From: Nonomuraea ceibae
GTDB lineage: Bacteria > Actinomycetota > Actinomycetes > Streptosporangiales > Streptosporangiaceae
Direction: 5' to 3'
DNA length: 64,000 nucleotides
Assembly (NCBI RefSeq): GCF_019396325.1
Contig: NZ_JAHKRO010000019.1
Coordinates: 1-64,000, forward strand
In this document: positions 57,022 to 64,000 of the stretch, piece by piece
Layout: each line of letters begins with the position of its first letter
Position numbering within the stretch: the first letter of the stretch is position 1
Position numbers and translations under genes: made by a program
The notes under the pieces: generated by a model
Database searches by the model: none
Seen by the model: the letters and a program-made list of their open reading frames with translations, nothing else
What the model was told of the DNA's origin: nothing

Positions 57022-57126
57022 GGAGGGGTCTCCTTCACCTCAAGCAAGCCTCAAGCAGCTTGATCGACATGCTACTCGGTCGAGCAGGGCGGATGCGTGC
57101 CTATCGGGCGGACAGCGGGGGCCGGC

Positions 57127-58149
57127 TCAGCGGGGCGGCGCGGTGGACTCCCTGGCCACCAGCCGCACGGCGATCCGGGTGTCGCGGCCGGTGAGCCCGG
57201 GGCGCCGGATGCGCTGCACGAGGTGCCAGACGGCCTGCGCGCCCAGCAGCTCCTTGTCGCTGGCGATCGTGGTGAGGGGAGGGGAGGCGTGCGCGGCCAT
57301 GGCGATGTCGTCGTAGCCGATCACGCTGACGTCGCCGGGCACGCACAGGCCGCGCTCGCGCAGCGCGGCGAGCGCGCCGAAGGCCGACTCGTCGTTGGCG
57401 CAGAAGACGGCGGTCGGCGGCACGGGCAGGGCGAGCAGCGCCGCCATCTGCTCGTGGCCGGTCTCGGAGGTGAACTCGCCGCGCCGGACGTAGCCGGGCG
57501 GCGGGCGCAGCCCGCGCTCGGCCAAAGCCCGCCGGTAGCCGGACAGCCTGCGGGCGGCGGGCAGCACGCGCTCGTCGGCGGTGATGACGGCGGGCGGCGG
57601 GTCGGTGTGGCCGAGGTCGAGCAGGTGGCGGGTGGCCAGGTAGCCGCCGGTCTCGTCGTCGTGGCCGACCTGGTCGACGGCCAGTCCGTCGGGCAGGTCG
57701 CCGGCGGCGGACTCCAGCAGCACGCAGGTGACGCCCGCGTCGAGGATGCGAAGCAGCTGGTCGCGGGGGGCCGAGCTCAGCACGAGCAGCCCGCCGACCT
57801 GCTCACGGGCCACGCACAGCGGCAGCAGGTCGCCGCGCCGCTGCACCACCTCGTACGTCATCGACAGGCCCAGCTCGGCGCACGCCTGCTGGGCGCCGAA
57901 CAGGACCGGGGCGTAGTAGGGGTTCGCCGGGGCGAACAGGTCGTTCACCCAGGAGACGAACCCGATCATCCCGCCCGGCGCGGCGGTGGCCTTGCGGGCG
58001 CGGGGCCGGTAGCCGAGCTCCTCGGCCGCCTGCCGCACGGCGGCGCCGGTGGCCGGGGACACCCAAGACTTGCCGGCGAACACCGCCGAGGCCGTGCCGA
58101 TGGCCACACCCGCCCGCTCGGCGACCTCCTTGAGCGTGACCCGGCTCAT
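57127..58149 (-). CDS. LacI family transcriptional regulator
   Basis: A 340-residue LacI protein. HTH is VTLKEVAERAGVAIGTASAVFAGKSWVS (residues 4-31), with the hinge helix at GAAVRQAAEELGYRPRARK. The sugar-binding core follows with the GLVVLSS-type strands and a C-terminal RLVARESTAPP end. ATG at 58149 is confirmed by the HTH start. A palindromic pair upstream suggests autoregulation. No sugar operon is adjacent; a link to the xylanase operators is only a possibility. Confidence 0.92.
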   Translation of the reverse strand: MSRVTLKEVAERAGVAIGTASAVFAGKSWVSPATGAAVRQAAEELGYRPRARKATAAPGGMIGFVSWVNDLFAPANPYYAPVLFGAQQACAELGLSMTYEVVQRRGDLLPLCVAREQVGGLLVLSSAPRDQLLRILDAGVTCVLLESAAGDLPDGLAVDQVGHDDETGGYLATRHLLDLGHTDPPPAVITADERVLPAARRLSGYRRALAERGLRPPPGYVRRGEFTSETGHEQMAALLALPVPPTAVFCANDESAFGALAALRERGLCVPGDVSVIGYDDIAMAAHASPPLTTIASDKELLGAQAVWHLVQRIRRPGLTGRDTRIAVRLVARESTAPPR

Positions 58150-58161
58150 CGACTCCCCCGC

Positions 58162-58197
58162 GTTGAAATCTTCAGCCGAGCCTACTGAACTTTCAAC
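58162..58197. promoter_or_regulatory. Candidate autoregulatory operators of the LacI gene
   Basis: TGAAATCTTCA (58164-58174) and TGAACTTTCA (58186-58195) are each TGAA-TTCA palindromes. Together they lie in a larger inverted repeat GTTGAAA (58162-58168)/TTTCAAC (58191-58197), 13 bp upstream of the LacI ATG and 28 bp upstream of the OmpA-type gene. Confidence 0.55.
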
Positions 58198-58224
58198 ACG
58201 ACAGGAACGGACGAATACGACATC

Positions 58225-59790
58225 ATGCGTCCGGTGAAGCTTAGAAAGCCTGTCACGCTCGTCCTCCTGCTCGCCTCCTCGGCCTGCGGGCTGACGAACG
58301 GGGCAGAAGCACCCCAATCTGCCAGCCGGTCCAGCGCGCCGGCGTCCTCGGCGCCCGCCTCTGCGCCCGCCACCGCATCCGCCACCGCGCCCGCGACGGC
58401 CGCGCTCGCGGAGTCGCGCAGCACGCTCACGCCCGACCTCAAGGTGGAGGTCACCGGCCTGAACCGGATCGGCGGCGCGCACCTGGCCGTCCAGGTCCGG
58501 CTGACCAACACCGGCGAGTCCGACAGCATCTCGTGGACCGGCCAGCTCGGCGACCAGACGAGACCGCTGGGCCAGATCCGCTGGGCCTCCGGGATCGGCG
58601 TGCTCGACACGGCCGCGCGCTCGTGGATCCTGCCCTACCAGCCGACCGGCTCGCCGTGCCTGTGCAGCGACCAGGACCGCGACAAGCTGCCGTACTCGCT
58701 CGACCCGGGACAGTCGGTCGACCTGTACGCGATGCTGCCCGCGCCCGCGGGCTCCCCCACCACCGCCACCGTGGTCACCCCGGTGGGCCCGCCGATGCCG
58801 GACGTGCCGATCAGCGACGATCCGCCCGTCACCCCGCCCGGCGTCACCCTCCCCGACCCGGGCGCCGAGCAGGTCACCACGCTGGCCCGCCGCATCGTGA
58901 CGCCGTCGGAGTCCACCGACCTGTCGGAGGAGACCGCCGACGACGGCAAGGACCTGAGCATCAGCCTCTCCTCCGACGTGCTGTTCGCGGTCAACCGGGC
59001 CACGCTCACGCCCAAGGCCAGGGCGGTGCTCGCGCGCGCCGCGAAGCTCGTCGACGCTTCCCCCGGCGACACCGTCAAGGTCGAGGGGCACGCCGACTCC
59101 TCCGGCACCGACGCGATCAACGACCCGCTCTCGGCGCGCCGCGCCCAGGCGGTCCGCAAGGCGTTGTCGGCGCTGGTCACCCGGGACGGCGTCACCTACC
59201 AGGCCCGGGGGTTCGGGTCGCGGCAGCCGCTCTACGACAACGGCACCGACGAGGGCAGGCGGCGCAACCGCCGGGTCACGGTGACGTTCGCCAAGCCGGA
59301 GCCCGCCCCGGCCGCCACCCAGCCGAGTGCGCAGCCGAGCGGCCGGCCGGCTGAGGGCCTGACCGGCTCGACCACGGCCGACGGGCAGCCGTTCAAGCTG
59401 GAGGTGACCGGCCTGCGGCGGCTGCCGGACGGGCTCGGCCTGCTCACCTACCGGGTGAAGAACGAGGGCGGCGCCGAAGCCTGGTACAACGAGCTGCACC
59501 GCGCCAAGGACTGGATGTCGTTCAAGTATCAGGCGGCCACCGCCGTCACGCTCACCGACGAGCGGGGCAAGCGCCGCTACCTGCCGGGGCGGCTCCAGGT
59601 GCCGGCCGAGAACGGCGGCGTCGACGCCTACTGCGCGTGCACCGACGTGTCCGGGGTGCGCCTGTCCAGCGAGAAGTTCGGGCCGGGGCAGGAGCGGGAG
59701 TTCTGGGGCCTGTTCGAGCTGCCGGCGGCGGCCGGGGAGCTCACCGTGGAGATCGCCGACTTCGGACCGCTGCGGGTGCCGCTCCCCTGA
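58225..59790 (+). CDS. OmpA-domain lipoprotein with duplicated flanking domain
   Basis: A 521-residue lipoprotein (LLLASSAC, Cys21). After an Ala/Ser/Pro linker comes a domain of ~130 residues (DLKVEVTGLNRIGGAHLAVQ... CLCSD ... LDPGQS), then an OmpA-like domain (~250-360: DVLFAVNRATLTPKARAVLA, VEGHADSSGTDAIN, LSARRAQAVRKAL, GFGSRQP, RRRNRRVTV). A second copy of the first domain type follows (FKLEVTGLRRLPDGLGLLTY... CACTD ... FGPGQE). OmpA domains bind peptidoglycan; the two flanking domains resemble each other, including a C-x-C motif, and may face the outside or a partner. Divergent from LacI. Confidence 0.85.
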   Translation: MRPVKLRKPVTLVLLLASSACGLTNGAEAPQSASRSSAPASSAPASAPATASATAPATAALAESRSTLTPDLKVEVTGLNRIGGAHLAVQVRLTNTGESDSISWTGQLGDQTRPLGQIRWASGIGVLDTAARSWILPYQPTGSPCLCSDQDRDKLPYSLDPGQSVDLYAMLPAPAGSPTTATVVTPVGPPMPDVPISDDPPVTPPGVTLPDPGAEQVTTLARRIVTPSESTDLSEETADDGKDLSISLSSDVLFAVNRATLTPKARAVLARAAKLVDASPGDTVKVEGHADSSGTDAINDPLSARRAQAVRKALSALVTRDGVTYQARGFGSRQPLYDNGTDEGRRRNRRVTVTFAKPEPAPAATQPSAQPSGRPAEGLTGSTTADGQPFKLEVTGLRRLPDGLGLLTYRVKNEGGAEAWYNELHRAKDWMSFKYQAATAVTLTDERGKRRYLPGRLQVPAENGGVDAYCACTDVSGVRLSSEKFGPGQEREFWGLFELPAAAGELTVEIADFGPLRVPLP

Positions 59791-59825
59791 CAGTTCCGCT
59801 CTGGGAATGCCGTGACGACGGCGAA

Positions 59826-59857
59826 CGCCCGGTCCCTCGCGTGTGAGGGGCCGGGCG
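59826..59857. terminator. Bidirectional hairpin after the OmpA-type gene
   Basis: A 13-bp stem (59826-59838 with 59845-59857, one G-T pair) and loop GCGTGT separates convergent genes. Confidence 0.7.
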
Positions 59858-59870
59858 TCCGCGTGATCGG

Positions 59871-60353
59871 CTAGCGGTGGTGGTGGCGGCCGTAGACCTT
59901 GACCCAGTCGGTGTCGGACGACGGCTCCAGGTGGCGCGAGCCCTCGAAGACCGCCCGCCAGGTCCCGGACGAGCGGGCCTCGACCCGGGTGTGGAAGTAG
60001 CCGTCGCGGCCGGTCTTCAGCGTGTCGACGTACTCCCAGCGGCCGCTGTAGGACGGCTTGAAGAGGATGACGATCCGCTTCCAGCCGAGCCGGTGCCAGC
60101 TGCCTTCCTTGCAGCGGTTGTCGTGCAGGACCACGACGAGGCCGCTGGCGAAGTCCTCGTCGCAGTGCACGGACAGCTTGCCCTCGACGGTCAGCGGCTT
60201 GCCGCGCCAGGCGGGCTCGGGGTTGACGTCGAGGTCGAGCCGGGTCTGGCCACTGTCGTAGCCGGGGTCGGCCATCGCGGGCGCGGCCGCTCCCGCGAGC
60301 ACGGTGGCGCCCATGGCGGCCGCCGCCACTCCGGCGGCGAGTCGTCGCATCAT
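59871..60353 (-). CDS. Secreted beta-domain protein
   Basis: A 160-residue secreted protein. The signal peptide is MMRRLAAGVAAAAMGATVLA, cleavage at AMA. The mature part looks all-beta with two cysteines (HCDEDF, NRCKEG) that could pair. The C-terminal ~45 residues (LKTGRDGYFHTRVEARSSGTWRAVFEGSRHLEPS) resemble the C-terminus of the next protein upstream on the same strand. AAGGAAG ribosome site 8 bases before the ATG at 60353. Unknown family. Confidence 0.75.
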   Translation of the reverse strand: MMRRLAAGVAAAAMGATVLAGAAAPAMADPGYDSGQTRLDLDVNPEPAWRGKPLTVEGKLSVHCDEDFASGLVVVLHDNRCKEGSWHRLGWKRIVILFKPSYSGRWEYVDTLKTGRDGYFHTRVEARSSGTWRAVFEGSRHLEPSSDTDWVKVYGRHHHR

Positions 60354-60507
60354 GAAACTGACTTCCTTCCCCGTATGGAACGCGCGCCGGGACGGCACAC
60401 GTCACCGTCCAATGACGCGTAAGGGTAAAGAAAGGTTGCGAAACGGACGATCACAATTTCGCAACACCAATTCCGGTGATGTCGTTTATGGAGTTGTATT
60501 AGGGCTT

Positions 60508-61629
60508 TTATCCTGCGATTTCGTGGATTTTGGACTGGTCAGGCGCGTAGTGGCCGGTGCCCGCGTACCGCACCCGCCAGAAGCCGCCCGTCCGGTCGCG
60601 CACCGTGTGCGTGAACGAGCCCTTGGCGTCCGTGGTGACGTACCCGGCGTGCGCCCACTCGCCGGACGGGCTCTGCCGCCACAGGAGCTCCACCCGCTGC
60701 CCGCCGAACGGCGAGAGCCCGGTCAGGCCGCGCGCGTCGGCCCTCTTCAGCGAGCCGTGCAGCCGCACCCCCTCGGCGTGGCGGGACCGCTCCACCGCGA
60801 CGTCCGACAGCCGCGTCTCCCGCCTGAGCTGGAACGTCTCGTACGCGGTCACGCTCGCGCCCTGCGCGCCCTTGGCCGTCGCGGTGATCGTCCAGGTGCC
60901 GGCCGGGTAGAAGCGGGTCAGCTCCTTGTCCGGCAGGAAGCGCCAGGTCTGCCAGCCGCCGCTCATCCGCATCGGGCTCGGCGCCAGCCGCCACACCAGC
61001 CGCACCGGCACCCCGGGCCGCCCCTCTGCGCCCTCTTCGCGCACCACCTGCGGCCGGAACGCGCCCGCCGCCGTCCGCACGGTCTCGGCGGCCGAGCGCA
61101 CCGCCTCGGCCCCCGACCGGACGGCGTCCGCCCCGGGCCCCCCGGCCTCCCCGCCGGGCCGCCCGGCCTCCGTCGCCGGCCGGCCGGCGCCCTCGCCGGG
61201 CCGCGCCGCATCCGCGCCGTCCGCCCCCCGGTCCGCCGCGCCGTTAGCCACGCCGTTAGATGTGCCGTCCGCTGTGCCGGGCCGGGCCGGGTTCTCCTGT
61301 ACGGCCTGCGCCGGTGGCAGGGCGTCGGCGCCGCCTTCGGTGACGTTCTCGTCCGGGGCGAGGACGCGGGGCCGGCCGGGCGGCGACGGGCGCTCCGCGC
61401 CGGCGGGCGGCGAGCCGGGCTCGACCGTGACGGTCACCCCGTCGCGCCCCCGCACCCCCTTGGCGACCACGTCGATCACCAGGCGGACGGAGTCGCCGGC
61501 CCCGACCACCGGAGCGGCCGGCCGTACGGTGATCTCCCGGATGGCGAGCTCGGTCGCGGCGGAGGACGCCGGTGCGGGCACCGTGAGCGCACCCGCCGCG
61601 AGCGAGACGAGAAGAAGGCTTCTGGTCAT
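60508..61629 (-). CDS. Secreted protein with heptad repeats and shared C-terminal domain
   Basis: A 373-residue secreted protein (signal peptide MTRSLLLVSLAAGALTVPAP). An N-terminal beta-type domain (~27-75) is followed by a low-complexity region, then eight 7-residue units of A-x-R-[PS]-x-x-E type (residues 141-196; AGRPATE, AGRPGGE, AVRSGAE, AVRSAAE and variants). The C-terminal ~180 residues are beta-rich (WRLAPSPMRMSGGWQTWRFLP, TWTITATAKGAQG, and KGSFTHTVRDRTGGFWRVRY). The final domain aligns with the end of the neighbouring 160-residue protein. Cell-surface role likely; function unknown. Confidence 0.7.
   Translation of the reverse strand: MTRSLLLVSLAAGALTVPAPASSAATELAIREITVRPAAPVVGAGDSVRLVIDVVAKGVRGRDGVTVTVEPGSPPAGAERPSPPGRPRVLAPDENVTEGGADALPPAQAVQENPARPGTADGTSNGVANGAADRGADGADAARPGEGAGRPATEAGRPGGEAGGPGADAVRSGAEAVRSAAETVRTAAGAFRPQVVREEGAEGRPGVPVRLVWRLAPSPMRMSGGWQTWRFLPDKELTRFYPAGTWTITATAKGAQGASVTAYETFQLRRETRLSDVAVERSRHAEGVRLHGSLKRADARGLTGLSPFGGQRVELLWRQSPSGEWAHAGYVTTDAKGSFTHTVRDRTGGFWRVRYAGTGHYAPDQSKIHEIAG
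61042..61209 (-). repeat. Tandem 21-bp units encoding heptads
   Basis: Eight in-frame 21-bp units inside the secreted protein gene encode A-x-R-[PS]-x-x-E heptads. Units diverge in sequence but keep period and the Ala, Arg and Glu positions. Confidence 0.6.
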
Positions 61630-61705
61630 GATCAAGACGGTACGAACCGCCCGGTCATGACCTGGACCACGACACACGCCCCCGATGGCAACCGATGGCA
61701 AAAGG

Positions 61706-63550
<1,845 letters not shown>

Positions 63551-63676
63551 GGCGCGGGCCTCCAGTCAGCGACCACTTACACATTTGGCATGCATCGCAC
63601 CACACCGCGCGGGTAGCGGCAAGGGTCTGGCACATCTGTGACGTAGAGTAATCTTTCACACGCTTTGAGTGACCAT

Positions 63677-63683
63677 CGGGGGC
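63677..63683 (+). promoter_or_regulatory. G-run ribosome site of the POT gene complementary to C-loops 2 and 3
   Basis: CGGGGGC (63677-63683) is the purine-rich site 4 bases before the ATG at 63688. It is the exact complement of GCCCCCG in loops 2 and 3 of the RNA at 15575-15692; with loop 3 the match extends by one base. Regulation is a hypothesis. Confidence 0.35.
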
Positions 63684-63687
63684 ACGG

Positions 63688-64000
63688 ATGAGTAACGGCG
63701 GCAGGACGTTCTTCGGTCACCCGTGGGCCCTGGCGACGTTGTTCGGCACCGAGATGTGGGAGCGGTTCAGCTGGTACGGACTGCGTGCCATCCTGGCGAC
63801 GTTCATGGTGGCCTCCCCCGCCAACCAGGGGCTCGGCATGACCGAGGAGACCGCCCAGGCGGTCGTCGGCGTCTACGGCGCGCTGATCTACCTGGTGGCG
63901 CTGCCCGGCGGCTGGATCGCCGACCGGATCCTCGGGCCGCGCCGGTCGGTGTTCTGGGGCGGGTTCGTCATCATGTGCGGCCACATCAGCATGGCCATCC
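63688..64000 (+). CDS. POT family proton-dependent peptide transporter, 5' part
   Basis: The first 104 codons of a proton-dependent oligopeptide transporter; the 3' end lies outside the window. FFGHPWALATLFGTEMWERFSWYGLRAIL contains the ExxERF motif that couples protons, and YLVALPGGWIADRILGPRRSV is the loop 2-3 region. It imports di- and tripeptides. Divergent from the acyl-CoA ligase. Confidence 0.92.
   Translation, partial: MSNGGRTFFGHPWALATLFGTEMWERFSWYGLRAILATFMVASPANQGLGMTEETAQAVVGVYGALIYLVALPGGWIADRILGPRRSVFWGGFVIMCGHISMAI

Overview
The window is chromosomal DNA from a very high-GC actinobacterium. Codon third positions are almost always G or C, and GTG starts with ATGA/GTGA stop-start overlaps are common. 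The pathway content (MshC for mycothiol, an InhA-type enoyl reductase, conserved proteins of the mshC neighbourhood, a DUF3099 protein, a 6C-like RNA, many lipoproteins) fits a sporulating soil actinomycete. Streptosporangiaceae such as Nonomuraea is my best guess; this is inference from content, not a database match. I see no tRNA, rRNA, CRISPR array, transposase or prophage.

Layout. 1-3.2 kb: the 3' end of a sugar locus (HldE-like kinase/cytidylyltransferase, SDR, family 9 glycosyltransferase, UDP-glucuronate decarboxylase-like enzyme). 3.3-7.2 kb, minus strand: mshC, an NRDE protein, and three conserved mshC-neighbourhood proteins. 7.2-15.5 kb: aldo/keto reductase, a secreted wall-type protein, fabI-fabG, tldD-tldE, a C45-type amidase lipoprotein, dodecin, DUF3099. 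15.54-15.69 kb: a small RNA of three hairpins that share one C-rich loop, related to the actinobacterial 6C RNA. 15.8-19.9 kb: molybdenum cofactor genes mobA and moaA with a P1 peptidase and an APH-type kinase. 19.9-23.1 kb: rtcB, aroQ, and an ECF sigma factor with its YCII/DGPF partner. 23.2-25.5 kb: a two-gene siderophore-type operon (IucA/IucC-like synthetase, PLP decarboxylase). 25.6-29.5 kb: ABC exporter pair plus OmpR-type response regulator and histidine kinase. 29.7-31.4 kb: secreted GH10 xylanase with palindromic operators. 31.6-32.9 kb: tiny secreted peptides around a YqhA-family membrane protein. 33.1-39.0 kb: a six-gene ABC importer with the glycerol GlpSTPQUV architecture. 39.0-44.1 kb: formate dehydrogenase (alpha, FeS, NrfD-like subunits, possible small membrane peptide). 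44.1-46.7 kb: DHA2 efflux pump, divergent TetR, orphan YCII protein. 46.9-49.4 kb: a second hldE-GT9 locus. 49.5-54.2 kb: cold-shock protein, ROK regulator, xylB, xylA. 54.4-61.6 kb: CAP-domain secreted protein, CPBP protease, DUF574 methyltransferase, LacI regulator, OmpA-type lipoprotein and two secreted proteins with a shared C-terminal domain. 61.7-64 kb: long-chain acyl-CoA ligase and the start of a POT peptide transporter.

Connections. The xylanase releases xylo-oligosaccharides that end in xylose; xylA/xylB carry xylose into the pentose phosphate pathway, probably under the ROK repressor. MoaA and MobA make the cofactor needed by the Cys-type formate dehydrogenase. Two hldE-GT9 loci point to heptose-type glycosylation in a Gram-positive. 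The observations most worth a second look are the triple C-loop RNA and its complementarity to two leaders in this window, the secreted-peptide/YqhA locus, the asymmetric GlpS/GlpT ATPase pair, the two hldE loci, and the OmpA lipoprotein built from a duplicated domain.
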